A stretch of 64,000 nt of DNA from Sphagnum compactum (Eukaryota; Bryophyta; Sphagnopsida; Sphagnales), in assembly GCA_965153455.1 (NCBI GenBank), contig OZ234503.1, positions 3,658,001 through 3,722,000 on the forward strand. The letters run 5' to 3'. Under the pieces are notes generated by a model. That model did no database searches. It was not told the DNA's origin and saw nothing but the letters and a program-made list of their open reading frames with translations. A program made the translations under genes and the position numbers. Positions 1 to 12,602 of this stretch are shown in pieces (position 1 is the first letter of the stretch; each line of letters opens with the position of its first letter).

Positions 1-179
1 ACAACATTTTCCTTATTGACTTCCAACTCACCACCACCGCTTTTCCTCAGTCTTCTTCCCCTAGCCATTACAACCTTTAACCCTAAAGAAAAAACCACCA
101 GTTATTGTTAAATGTTAATTCTAATGAACTAAACCATAAGCAATAACAAAGAAAAATAAAATCCGTCACCATAGAGGAA

Positions 180-1360
180 GGTGACGACATTGCTCCCGTC
201 ACCTTCTTCTCAGCAAAACCACAAAAGAAAGGCGGAGGTCGCCATTTCCTTGTAGCAAAGCCATCAAAGAAGGTGGCGTCAGTTGTCGTCTTCTTCTTCT
301 TCAATACAAAGTTGCAGCCTTCTTTGCTATGCTACAAGGGAAAAAAAGAAAGCAGCAAAACAAAAGAAGAAAAAGGTGACGGCAGCAAAGCTGCCGTCGC
401 CTTCTTCTATGCACCTTCTTGCGCAGCAACAAACAAAAAGGAAGAAGGCGACGGCTTCAGAAGAGGAAGAAGGCGATGGCAGCTGCCGTCGCCTTCTTCT
501 GCTGCGCTGCAGCGCAGCAAAGCAAGAGGAAGAAGAAGGCGACGGCATCGCCTTCTTCTTTGCGATTTCTTGCGCTGCACAAAAAAAAGAATAAGAAGGC
601 GATGGCAGCGTTGCTGCGCTACGCTGCAGCGCAACTCCAATAGAGGAAGAAGAAGGCGTGCTGCCGTCGCTTTCTTCGTGGAGCTACGTTGCAGTGCAGT
701 TTCAGAAGAGGAAGAAGAAGGCGACGGCAGCGTAGCTCCACAACAGGAAGAAGAAGGGTATGGCAGTTGCCGTCGCCTTCTTCGCTGCGCTGCGCTGCAG
801 TGCAGTTCCACAAGAGGAAGAAGAAGGCGACGGCAGCTGCCGTCGCCTTCTTCTATTGCGCTGTAGCGCAGCAAAACAAGAAGAAGAAGAAGGTGACGGG
901 CCTTCTTCTTTGCGCCTTCTTGCACCGCACAAAAAAAAGAAAGAAGAAGGCGACGATAGCAACGTTGCCATCGCCTTCTTCTTCTTATTTTTTCTTGCAA
1001 CACAAAGAAGAAAAAGAAGGCGATGGCGCCTTCTTTGCTGCGCTGCGCTGCAGCGCAGCTCCATAGAGGAAGAAGAAGGCGACGGCAGCGTTGCTGCCGT
1101 CGCTTTTTTCGTGGAGCTGCGCTGCAGCGCAACTTCAGAAGAGGAAAGAAAAAGCGATGGCAGCTGCCGTCACCTTCTTCGCTACGCTGGGTTGCAGCGC
1201 AGCTCCACAAGAAGACGAAGAAGGCGACGGCAGCAACGCTGCTGTCGCCTTCTTCGTTGCGCTGCGCTGTAGCATAGCTCTAGAAGAGGAAGAAAGCTGC
1301 TGCAGCGCAACTCCACAAGAGAGCTGCCGTCACCTTCTTCTTCTTTTTTTTCCTTGCAAC
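180..1360. repeat. Palindromic GAAGAAGGCGACGGC minisatellite
   Basis: The stretch alternates a purine-rich motif (GAAGAAGGCGACGGCAGC) with its reverse complement (GCTGCCGTCGCCTTCTTC), separated by GC-rich linkers such as GCGCTGCAGCGC that are palindromic themselves. Positions 819-854 form a perfect 36-bp palindrome. Long open frames exist in several frames on both strands, but they encode only Arg/Ser/Leu-rich low-complexity peptide, as expected for a stop-poor repeat. I do not call a protein here. Single strands could fold into strong hairpins. Confidence 0.85.
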
Positions 1361-1408
1361 GCAAAGAAGAAGAAACAAAACAAACAAACAAGACAAAAGA
1401 AAGGATGC

Positions 1409-1560
1409 TTACCTGGGTCCCGCGTGGGTCGTGCTCGAGCTCCAGCCAAAGCTCCCAGCTCCCCGGCTCCAACAGCTCCAGCTCCAGGCACGCTCCAGCT
1501 CCAGCCAGAGCTCCAGCTCGAGGCTCGCTCCCGCTCGACGGCTCTGGAGCTCTGGCGATG
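1409..1560. repeat. GAGCTCCAGC-type low-complexity tract
   Basis: A GC-rich tract built from diverged repeats of AGCTCCAGC and GCTCCAGCTC, lying between the palindromic minisatellite and the G-rich array. Several frames stay open because of the repeat composition. No protein is supported. Confidence 0.6.
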
Positions 1561-1564
1561 GAGT

Positions 1565-1685
1565 GAGGGTGGGAGGGGGTGGTAGGTGGTAGGTAGGAGG
1601 GGGGAGGTAGGTGGTAGGTAGGAGGGGGGAGGTAGATGGTAGGTAGGAGGGGGGAGGTAGGTGGTAGGTAGGAGGGGGGAAAGCT
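1565..1685 (+). repeat. G-rich 25-bp tandem repeat
   Basis: About four copies of a 25-bp unit containing TAGGTGGTAGGTAGG followed by AGGGGGGAG. Each unit has several G-runs, so the + strand has G-quadruplex potential. The copies differ by very few bases (one TAGGTGG became TAGATGG), which suggests recent expansion. Confidence 0.85.
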
Positions 1686-1689
1686 TTGG

Positions 1690-3597
1690 GGTAGAGAAGG
1701 GGTGGAAAAAAAAAATACATGCGGGTAGGGAGGATGGGATTTTTGTTCATCCGCAAAACGGCTTCAACGGGCTCATCCGCAACTGGTGCGTTGGTGGCTG
1801 CTGGTTCACTCCAGCCCTGAGGAGAGACGTTATAAATTTCAAAAATCATGATCTCTGGCCTATTTTGGCAGTCAAATGTTTGTTCAACATTTGTCTGTTG
1901 GAAATACGTCCGATAGTTTGCTGGATACACACATCACATGTTGTAGTGGGATTATTGGAAAGCCCATTCTACTGCACTTATCATCCCCACCAACCCTCGC
2001 ATCAAATCTCATCCATATGATTCCTATAGTTATGTAGCAAAAGTTTGAGCCATTCCAACATAGAAAAGGATCAACTGAAAATGGTCTCAAACATCAGTGA
2101 TCCATCCAGAGAAGAGCTTCAAACAGATGCCATGGAAGTGTCTCAGTGAGTTGAATTTTTTATGTCAAACCAACTAAGTTTCGTGTAACAATTTTTCATT
2201 CTTCCATGAATCCAAAAGCAGTACCAGAAGCTGTTATAGCCAGTTGTGTCAGTTGTGCAGACGTCATGGGGATAGAGATGACGGATCTTACCACCAGTAT
2301 TAAGAAACCTCCCTATGATATTATCTATCATGGAATCAGATGTACATAGTTTGTCTCTCTCTCTAACCCATTTGTATTTCATACAATCATCACCTGCTTC
2401 TGATTCTTGTGAGAAATCGTTTTTACAATAGAGTTATCTGTAAAGTCACCCTCTGTTTCACCCCCATCTCCTCCGCTTTCGCCCCCTATCCCCTCTTTCA
2501 GTGGTATCCGCAAAGTAAGGAAAGTTTATTAAATCTGGGTATGAAATGCTGAAACTCAGCATTTACTGCACAAGGTTCGAGAGTAATTATAGTAGTTGTA
2601 CAGGTAGGAGCAGTGAAAATAAATGTAGCAGCAGTGCAGGCGCTCAGGAAACACAGGATGAAACTCTGTTTACCGCCAAAATTGGTGGGAAAACTAGTTT
2701 GGGTCCCAGTTATTTCCTTTGGTAACATTTTCATTCCCAGTTAAGACTTCGATGCCCCCTATTATGCCGAAACTGGCCGTTCTCGCCCCCTAATTCCGTC
2801 TCGGGACTTTAGGGATAACTCTAGTGGACACTTGAGGAATGGAAAAAGAAATTTGTAGCAATGACATCCAGTTGTGCAAATTGGGAGAAATCACAGTATT
2901 ATTTGAACTTATTTGAATGGATTGAGCTTTCTCACCCATTTGGCAGGAAGATCCAGAAGGGGCCCAATGCAATTTGAACTCAAACAAATCTCTGTGGTCT
3001 GGTGAGGAGACAAAAGGAAATGCCCACTTACAGCAATGCCGTTTGCCATCACTCCCCAAGAAAAAACAGCAACCCAGAGCACCTTTTACCCACACTTTCT
3101 GGCAGACCCGTTTGCATCATCGAAATTCAATGTGACGGAAACTTTCTGGCAGTCCCATTTTGCGTCATCAAAACGCAATGTGACAAAACATTGCGTACTG
3201 AGTTATTCCTTAGATGGACCCCCTCTCTCATTTGGTGCTGGGTACCACATGCCACATTCAAAATCAAAAGGACTGGAGCAATTGTTGCAGCAGAATATAA
3301 ACATCAACAAACATGTGCATTCAGAGAACAGAACGACAGCAATTTTGCAGAGAAGGAGGGATAAAAACAACAGTAGCAACAACATCCAAAATATATATTT
3401 TAAAGAACAAGCTGTAAGAGTTTCAGAACTTTTGATAAATTTATGAGCAAGGACAAGCATATGGAATGCACCAATCTTGAAGAGGGCAGCTTCTGCCCTA
3501 AGAAGCTATGGTAAAACTTTGAGCACACTAATTTTGCAGTTGTAAAAATAATAGTGAGACATTACCCATTAGGGATTTTTTTGGGAAATTTCTTTAT
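1690..3597. other. Intergenic, no gene recognised
   Basis: Moderately AT-rich sequence with no frame I can assign to a family. Around 3,105-3,200 there is an imperfect tandem duplication in which a phrase containing CATCA-AATTCAATGTGAC recurs about 54 bp later. Open frames of 100-136 codons at 3,002-3,446 (+) lack splice context or recognisable motifs. Confidence 0.4.
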
Positions 3598-4724
3598 GTA
3601 ACCTAAGAGGTGATCATCCCTAGGAAGATTTAGCCAAATCTGGCTATAAATCAGATGTGGAATATGAATATTTAATTATTCTTCTATATTCATGGTTACA
3701 CATTGAAAGCCAAATATAGAAATCTGGCAATTTTTACTTTTTAAAGTGCACTTAAAGCGATAGAAACCTTCAAAATCACTTCATTTTCAAACATTTTATT
3801 TCTCATTTTGGCAAAATTTCATCAGTAAAAGTAAGTCTGCTACTGATGCAATCGAGCGTCGCAACAACAAATTACATTTTACCTATCCCATGCGTAAATT
3901 TCAGATCATGCAAGGCTAGAATGAGTTGGATTTAACACTTCCAATGAATGAATGCTCATGTAATTTGGTGCTTCAAAAAACAATTCCCACGTTTGTTTGC
4001 AATAGTTGCCCCATTATCAATCTCTAGCCCATTATTGTCTCTCGCAATTGGGATTGACCAAACACCAATTACATTGCACTAAGACAACTAGGGGCTAGGC
4101 TAGGAAGGCTAACCAAGTGAAGTTCGAGCCTTGAGCAACCCTTTTCACACATGGGAAAATGGTCACCCCCCCCCAATTGAAAAGATTTTTTTCTTGTGCA
4201 TCCAACCAAACGAAAGACAACATTTAAATATATGTCATCCATACCCATTTAAAATTCTTTGAAAAAAGCCAGATTTGTCATTATAGGTATGTAAGGGTTA
4301 AAGCCTTTAAATTTGTGCAATATTATCAAAACTAGCAATTGCATATGGAAACTTGTATGTCTCTACTTCAGAGATAAATTTTCATTGATTTTTTTTTTAT
4401 AAAAAAATGCAAATTGGGGCCTACTCTTGATATTGTTGGAAAGCCTTTGATAACTAGGGTTGCATGAAAGCAAGTTCATAAATCAAAAACCTAGTGTGTG
4501 GGAGACATTTAATTTTTCAGTATTTTTTGTGATTGAAAATTCAGTAAAAATTAAAAATTCTAATGAAAACTAAATTTTAGACTTAGGTTAAGAGAGGTAT
4601 ACCATTTTATCTTTCACAATTCATTCAATATTACAAACCATGGTGCATGCTCAAAGGCCAAGCTAATATCATTTATAACCAAATTTGGCTAAATCTTCCT
4701 ATGGATGATTGTCACTTCGGCTAC
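3598..4724. mobile_element. Non-autonomous DNA transposon with ~54-bp TIRs
   Basis: The left end (3,598-3,651) and the reverse complement of the right end (4,671-4,724) match over about 54 bp. Both contain ATCATCC(C/A)TAGGAAG followed by ATTTAGCCAAAT and GGCTATAAAT or GGTTATAAAT. The 1.1-kb interior is AT-rich and has no coding frame. The TIR recurs elsewhere in the window (39.9 kb, 49.7 kb, and weakly near 54.0 kb). The superfamily is unassigned because no clean target-site duplication is visible. Confidence 0.7.
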
Positions 4725-5200
4725 AACACAAAATTGACCCCCAAAAAAAACAAGGCTTCAAAGTAATGAAAGGGGGGGAAGTTCAAGAAGATTTAAGTTA
4801 ACTAAATATTGTCCATAAATGTCTTTAAGAATGAACATATTTCATCCTTCTGTTGGTGTTATCCCTGAAGCATCCAAATAAGGGACCAAAATGGGGGGCA
4901 AACCCAGGATGGGATTCCCAAACTAGGCATAATAACTTGTTTTTGGGGTCACCTACGGGCTGCCCACCTATGGGCTATGCTATGAGGCTATATGTGCGAG
5001 GGCTAGGACGTTAGGGGGCTATGGTGTATTGGCTATTTGGCCATTAGTTGTATCGGTATTGACTATGTTTATTGCTATTGGCTATATGGAAATTAGTTGT
5101 ATGGCTATTGGCTATGGGTATTAACCATTGACAATTGGAAATTGGGTATGGGTATTGGATATTAGTTGTTGATTATGTGACTATGGTTATTTGACTATAT
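4725..5200. other. Intergenic with GGCTAT-rich simple sequence
   Basis: From about 4,960 to 5,180 the sequence repeats phrases such as GGCTATTGGCTAT and TATTGGCTATGGGTATT, a loosely tandem low-complexity tract. No gene is seen. Confidence 0.5.
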
Positions 5201-7030
5201 GGATAGGGTTAGGTTTGGTCTTTTAGGGTTTGGGGTTAGGACAAGCTTCATGTGAGTTTGAATGTTTAGGGTTTAGAGTTATGGTTTTTCAAGTATGGTC
5301 TGATTTTTAGGGTTTTGGACTTTTGGAACATAACATAGTTTGTGTAGAATATTTGAGTTAAAAATTAAAATTTGTAGTTCAAATCAAAAGACACAACTAC
5401 GAATTAAAGATAACGATGAAAATTGTTGTTTTAAGCTCATGTTTTTGTGTATGTAAAACAAAGAAATTAAAAATCAGCCCTAAAAAGGTGGTTTACGGTT
5501 AAGGTAAGTTGGAATTTGTAGATTTAAATTCTCATGGCAAGTATACAAGTAAGAGATCGTTCTTGTAAACTTCTTCCTATTTTCATTTGAAAACTTGAAA
5601 GATATCTTTTTCAAGCTCTTCAAATGGCTCTTCTTCAAGTAGTGATGGTTTTATTTATGCTTCAAGTAATGAGAAGATCCTAGAGAGTATGGATAAAGAT
5701 GATCTCATGATCTTTCCAATCACGTTAGCAACAATTTGCAATTTCAATGAATTTTTCACTTCACATGAAATGGAGGAAGGGATGGGGCAATTTGTGCACA
5801 TAGTTGCTAGGGTTTGGGACATATAGGCTACAATGTGAGTCACATGAAGATTATTCAATAGTTTGACAAATTTCACATTGTAGGAGTTCAATGAATTGGC
5901 TTCTTTTGTAGTCCCTACCATAAAAACCCATGTTAGATCTATAGGTTAACTTCTTATTTCATATGTATTTTCAATTATAGGCTAGGTCTATTTTCAAATT
6001 TAGGTTTAGGGTTATGGTTTAGAATTAATTTATAAGGTTTAGGTTTAAGGGTTAATGTTAGGGTTTTCAAATCTTCAATTTAAGCTTTCAAGTTAAGGTT
6101 AAAGGGTTAAAATTTTTAATTAGAGTTCGGGGTCTGATTTTTAGGGTTTCAAGTTAGGGTTTAATGCTTTAGGTCTGATTTTTAGGGTTCAAAATTAGGG
6201 TTTAGTAATTAGGATTTAGGGTTAGGGTTTCAAGTTTGTTTTTTAGGGTTCCTCTTAGGGCATATTGTTTAGGCTTGATTTTTAAGGTTTCTAGGTTTAT
6301 TTTTTAGGGTCAAAAGTTAGGGTTAAGGTTTGTAGCTCTAATTTTAGGGTCTTTAGATTAGGATATTAGGGTTTGAAGCTAGGGTTCAATGTTTAAAATT
6401 TAGGGTTAAGGTTTTAGGGTTTGATTTTTAAGGTTTTCAAGTCTAATTTTTAAGGTTTAGATTTAGGGTTTAGAGGTTAAGGTTAGGGTTTTTAGGTTTC
6501 AGGTTTGATTTTCAGGGTTTGGTGGTTTAGGTCTGATATAGGTGGCTTAGACTTAAAGTTTGGCATTTAAAGATTAGGTTTAGGGTTTTTGCCACTGATT
6601 TTGAAAGTTTCAACCTAAGGATTAAGGTTTAGGTTTTACTTTGAGGGTTTTAAAGTCTTGGTTGTAAGGTTTAGAATTAAAGTTTAAGGTTTTAAAGTTT
6701 AATTTTAAGGTTTTCAAACCTAATCATTGAGGTTGAAAGTTAGGGTTTAATATTTAACAATTATGGTTAAGGCTTTTAGGTCTAATTCTGATGGGTTCAA
6801 CCTAGGGTTTCAGGTTTAGGTCTAGTTTTTAGGGTTTCCAAACTTGATTATTATGGTTTAAGGTTAGGGTTTAATGTTTAAAAACTAAAGTTAAGATTTT
6901 TATGTTTGATTTTGAAGGGGTCTTACTAAGGTTTGGGGTTTTAGGTCTGATTTTAGGGTTTTCAAATTAAGGTTTAATGTTTTGATGTCAAAATTAAAGT
7001 TTTTAAGGTCAAATTTATAGGGTTATCGTT
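5200..7030 (+). repeat. Degenerate telomere-like (TTTAGGG) repeat tract
   Basis: Over about 1.8 kb the + strand is dominated by diverged TTTAGGG/TTAGGG units: GGGTTTAGGGTTAGGG near 6,215, and many TTTTTAGGGTTTC, TTTAGGGTTAAGG and TAGGGTTTAATG. A longer phrase, TCTGATTTTTAGGGTTTC, recurs at irregular intervals. The unit is the Arabidopsis-type plant telomere repeat, but heavily mutated. About 5,540-5,950 is less repetitive. No protein-coding frame is supported. Confidence 0.7.
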
Positions 7031-8040
7031 TGATTTTTTAGTTTTCCATCAAGACAAGAGGTGTTCCAATTGTTTTGTGCAAGCCATCAAAGTTGATATC
7101 AAAGAACAACATTTCTTGAATTTCATTTTTTACATGAAGCACGACAACTTCATGATGTATGTTACCTTCATGTGAAATTTGTCAAAATTTGATTTGTGTG
7201 ATGTTACATTGTTCATTGTATCATGCATGGTGATTAATGGTGCATTTGTAATTGAGATTCGATGGCCAACACTCGAGGAGAAAGTTCCCTTAAGTATTTA
7301 GTTAAAAAAAAATTCAAGTTGTATTGGTTTCATCAATGCCAATTTGGTCAAAATTCGAAAATTGTAGAATAACAAATTGCACAAGAACTGGTTTAATAGT
7401 TGGAAGAAGATTTATCCACTAAACAACACGGTCATTTTTTACCATCATGGATTGTTCATATATAGAAACATTAGCAACCTTGGGTCTGATCATGATGTGA
7501 ACATTTTGCAACATTTCAACGTTTACCACTCCCCTCATTAAAATATTTTATCTTCAATTCTTTCAAAGCATCACATATGCGGTCTTTCAATGTCCCCTTC
7601 ACAAACATAGAATTTGAATATTTAACTTGATAATTAACACACATTGATATCCAAATTGCATTAAGAATTAGTTGGGTCATTTTTTTTTTACATATGTTGT
7701 CATGGAAAAATGTGTGGTATATGATGTGGGCATGGTGTTAATGTGAAAGATTCCACTATTTTTTTAAGCAATTTTTTTTCTTTAAGGTGCCTTTGTATTG
7801 GGCAAAACTATTGATTCAAATTATTATGTTTGAAACTAATCATCATTTTCCATGACCTCAATGGCTACCATGGATTTTTTCATCCTTTCAATCATGCCAA
7901 CAAACCAGAACAAACATACATAATCACTCTCAATCACATGTTCAAAATCTAGAATTTTCAAATTTGTTTTTAAATTTAAACAATTTGAACATTAGATCTC
8001 CAAACCCACTTTCTGGATTTCAAGGTTTTAGTCATTAGAT
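7030..8040. other. AT-rich intergenic, no gene recognised
   Basis: Low-GC sequence with short open frames only. I see no domain, RNA gene or clear repeat boundary here. Confidence 0.4.
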
Positions 8041-10340
8041 TTTATTAGGACTCTTTAGATTTCCACCCATACAAAGTTATTGAGGGTTGCCATATGAATT
8101 ATAAACTTGCAATCGAATTTCAGGTTCAATAAACTAATCATACAAATTAAATTGAATAAATACATGCCCAAATGAGTTGTGAACGTACCTTTGTTTCAAG
8201 TTCAACATCCACCCATAAAGGTACAATGGATCAAAACTAGAAGCCCAAATGAGTTGCAAACTTGTAATCAAGTTTCAGGTTCGCATAACCATCCATACAT
8301 ACCATAATGGCTCATAATAGAAGGGCCTTGTTAACTGCAAACTTGCCTTTTAAGTTTCTAATACAAATAACCACACATGAAGCTACAATGCATCATAGTT
8401 ATTGTGTTTTGAACCAATCATCATTTTCCATGACATCTATGGTTGTCATGAAGGCTGCCATCCCTTTCATCATATAGACAAAAAAAAAACCAAATTCATT
8501 TAAACCTAAACTTTAATTCAATATCTAAATTTTCAGAATTGTTTTTGGATTTGATAGTTTGGTCACTAGATTTCCACAAAAAAACCTCAAACTTCAACAT
8601 ATTGTAAAACCAAAAAAGACCATTTAGGACACACCCCGCCCCCTCCCCCCCCCCCTTGACACAATGAATTATACATTCCCTTCATGTATCAAGGTCAAAA
8701 ACATAGCCATAGACCCCACACATGAATACAAAGTTGCAAATTTGATTTTCTAATTGCCCAAACATGATTTAGATTAGAATAATGTTAGATTCAATAAAAT
8801 TGGTTCAAAATTGACATGTTTAAAGAGTTACATGCCTATCACATATTTTTCAAGTTCGAAAGAACACCCATACACACCATATAGTCCCAACCAAGATGTT
8901 TTATGAATTGCAAATTACCCAAATATGTTTGAGGTTCAAATGAATACCCATACACCAAACAATCCATTACAGACATGTTTTAAGAATTGTAAACTACCCA
9001 ATTAGATTTTAAGTTCAAAGAGTACTCGTACACATCAAAGTTTTGTTTCAATTGAGGTTTGATATGAGTTGTGAACCATAGAAATAGGGTTGACATTTAA
9101 ATGAAAACATATACAAATTAAAATGAAACCAAATTGGAATGTTTTTTAACTTGCAAACCTCCAACATAGGTTTATCGTTGCAATGAATACACACTAGATT
9201 GGAGCCAAATTGATATGTTATATGAATTGTAAACATCCAACAGAGGATTCAAATTCAAATGAATACCCATACAAACTTGAATGGGGCTTAATTGAAAAGT
9301 TTAATGAATAATAGACCTCCAACATAAGATTTAGGTTTAAATGAATACCCACACATAATAAATTAAACCTTGATTGGAATGTTTTATGAACTACAAACCA
9401 ACATATTAGGTTTCAAGTTCAAGTGAATACACCATACACACCAAAATAAGCCATGACTAGAATGTTTTATGAACTATAGACCAACATATTTTCAAGATCA
9501 AATGAATACATGATACACATTAAAATAGGCCATCACTTGAATGTTTTATGAATTGCAAACCTAAAACATAGGTTTGAGGTTCAAATCAACAGCCATATAC
9601 ACCATAATCAGCCTTAATTTTTGTGAGTTGCAGACTTGGACCAAAAGAATTATGGATAAACTAAATACACCATACACATTAGAATGGTGCCAAAATGATA
9701 TGTTATATGAACTACAAACCTCCAACATGGGTTTCAGGGGCAATTGAGTACCCAAACAAACCAAACATAATCTTCATGAAATGTTTTATGAATTGCAAAC
9801 TTAAAACATAAGTTTTAAGTTTAAATGAACACCCAAACACAAAAAGCCAACCTAATTGAGGAGTTTTATAAGATGTAACCCATAAAAATATTTGAAACTT
9901 TCAAATAAAAACCCATGGAATCAAATCTCAAGGTTTTATGAGATACAAACCTTCAACATAGGATTCAAGTTCACATGAATTTCCATACACACCAAAATGG
10001 AACCAAATTGACACATTTTATGGGTTGCAAACCTTCAACAAAAAAATCAGGTTCACATAAAAACCCATACAAACTATAATGGAACCAAATTAACATGTTT
10101 TATGAGTTGTACGCCTCCAACAATATATTTAAGTTCACATGATAACCCATACAATTGAACACAATTTTCAACATAGGTTTCACGTTCAAATGAATGCCCA
10201 TACACATCAAATGTACTTCAATTAAAATGTTTTATGGGATATAAACCTCCTTCACAATTTCAAGTTCAAACAACTACCCATATAAACCAAGATCAACCCT
10301 AATTAAAATATTTAATAAGTTGTAGACTTCCAAAACACAA
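8040..10340. repeat. Diverged ~80-bp tandem repeat array
   Basis: Successive blocks follow the same order: (T)TTCAAATGAATACCCATAC, then an A-rich spacer with ACCAAAT, then TGTTTTATGAATTGCAAAC, then CTCCAACATAGGTTT. The period is about 76-90 bp and the array runs for roughly 2.3 kb, about 27 units. Copies are strongly diverged, so this is an old satellite-like array rather than an active one. No coding capacity is seen. Confidence 0.75.
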
Positions 10341-12600
10341 ATGAATAATTGGATGCTTGCATAATTGCATTTATGTACATGAATTATAACAAGTTGTCAA
10401 GCAAAATTTTAAACATTGGGCTTCAAATTCCAAATGTTGTTTAAAAGAATGCCTTAGAAGCCCTAGGTTGCAATTGTGGAGGTAGTAAACATTCTAATGT
10501 TTCACAATTTTCAAGGTTTGCCATTCCATGGTATTGCCAATAACTTTATGTCAATTTCAATTTATTCAACAAATGCATCATATCATTAATGGGTCCATAG
10601 ACAATTTATGAGAATATGTTCAATCACCAAGGTATTTGTAAAAGGAGGGAATAGACATCTAGATTTGTGACTATGGGGAGGTTTGGGGTACAAGGTTTCA
10701 AAGTTTTTAGAAGCAAAATTGGAGCTTCTATTTTTTGAGGTAGTACACTTGGTCTAGTCTTGTGAGCTTAGATTTCTTCAAGGAATCTTTAAGCCATGCA
10801 CTAATTAAGGTTTGCAAAAACTCACAAATTTTATGACAACAACTGAAAATAGACCACAAGGAGAGGAAAGAGACTTGATAGAAGATAAGGTCTTCTATGA
10901 CACATTCATAAAATTCTTTATCTTCTTGCATTGCTTAAGCTACCAAAACCATAATTTCTCTTTGGGTGGGCCTCATTTCGCCTTAAAAGAATGGTAAATG
11001 TTGCAAATGGATCATTACTACAAAACCTTGGCAACCCAACTCTTATGCGAAAGGAGCAAATTCCTCAAGTGTGCTAGCCAAAAATGAGTGCTCTAAAGCC
11101 AACCTTGTCTATATCCTTTGCATCTCATCTCTCCCTTTCCTCTTTCCTTTACATCTCTCTTCTCTCTCCTTTGTAAATATTAATTGTGCTAATGAAGATG
11201 CATGATTGTAACAAAAGAAAGTGACAATAGTTGAGCTCAGATCTATCGGTTTGTGATGCAAGATGAAAGTGGTGGCCTTTTGTTGTTTTCAATTAGGTAG
11301 GGAACTTGACATGGACTCATATACACTCTCAAGTAGCTATTTTGAGTTCGGGGCCCACTTGGGCCCCTTTGTAAAATTTTGGTAGGGTCTTCTTCATCTG
11401 GTCCCATGAATTGGGCAAACACACAATTCCCGTGCCTTGTTTGTCTCACTTTATGGATGACTTTAGTACCTTACAAGTTTGAGAGCCACACTTGTGACAT
11501 AAGTCTTTCTTCAACTTGGTCTTTAGTTCAATCATGCTTTCACATCATAGTACAGTTTGATGTTGAATGATGCATTTTTAGAGAGGAGGATTTTACTTGT
11601 GTGAAAGTGACCTGGATATTGTGAACTGAGATGACATTATGCATTTTTCACTTGTACTCTATTGCCTCCACTCCAATTTGCTGGAGTCTTACATTTTCCG
11701 TGTGTATAGGGTCAGAAGAATGTTCTTTGACACAACTAAATTTTTTTACATTAGTTGGTTAGTTTTTTTGGACTCACTTTTCCTTCACCAATTGTCATGT
11801 GTTTGCATCGGGCACCTCATTTCAGACTCTATAGCCATTGCTATGGATAAGCCAAACATGAAATAGCTGAAACCCGATGGAGAATGAATTGGGTCTGAGA
11901 TCTGAACAACAATTAGGTTACGGTTCCTATCGCCAACAGTGGAGGGTACGCCACCATAGTTTGATTCTCCCTGTCGTTCATTGTGGAAGGTTAGGGCCAC
12001 ACTCAACTATCCATGTCCTGATCACTCTCCCTGGCAGTCTAGGTTACTTGATAAATACCCTAGTAAGTACCTTGGCCAATTCGACACTAATTATAATATC
12101 ATTTTCAGAAATGTTGAAATTTTCAAATTTTATTTCTTCCAAATCAAAAAAATATTGGTGAAGGATAATAGTGAATATTTAGGTATATTCCATTTGTTGA
12201 AATGAAAATTTCAAAATTAGTTAATTATTTGACGAACATGTGTTGAAATGGCCAAGGTACTAGCGGATTATGATTACTACTAGGACATATTTCTTATTGT
12301 TTTTAAGAAGGAACAATTTGTTTTGAAATGTTTGTTTGTACAAAATGAATGTTTCTAGTGGTGCTTTCCATTGAGTTCATCCCTCATGTCAAGGTGGAAC
12401 CAGAATATGTGTCTGCCTGCAGCAGCTGTTGTCTCAGATCCCTTATTCTGGTAACCTTGGGTCTTACCCTAAACTGAAGTTTCAATAACCATCATTGGCC
12501 TTGGTTGGTTAAGGTTCCAAAAGGCCAATAACTAAGTTCCATAAGAATTTTTCAAGTGTATGTGGAGGACAACTTGCCCTGACTAAAGCTTTGGCTCAAC
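10340..12600. other. Intergenic, no gene recognised
   Basis: AT-rich sequence with scattered open frames under 95 codons that match nothing I know. A short perfect inverted repeat, GGGGCCCA-CT-TGGGCCCC, lies near 11,350-11,368. A pyrimidine tract rich in CTCTC occurs near 11,125-11,170. Confidence 0.4.
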
Positions 12601-12602
12601 AG

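Noticed and set aside
273-1585. Overlapping long open frames (up to 267 codons) on both strands, Arg/Leu/Ser-rich
   Set aside because: All frames are open because the GAAGAAGGCGACGGC repeat lacks stops. The products are low-complexity and mirror each other on both strands.
1409-1930. 173-codon minus frame rich in Pro, Leu and Tyr
   Set aside because: Most of it is the translation of the G-rich 25-bp array and the AGCTCC tract; no domain and no splice context.
4080-4160. Possible SINE around GTTCGAGCC near 4,120
   Set aside because: Only a weak B-box-like word; no A-box at suitable distance.
8630-8660. Poly-C run near the satellite-like array as a structural element
   Set aside because: A simple homopolymer with no surrounding pattern beyond base composition.
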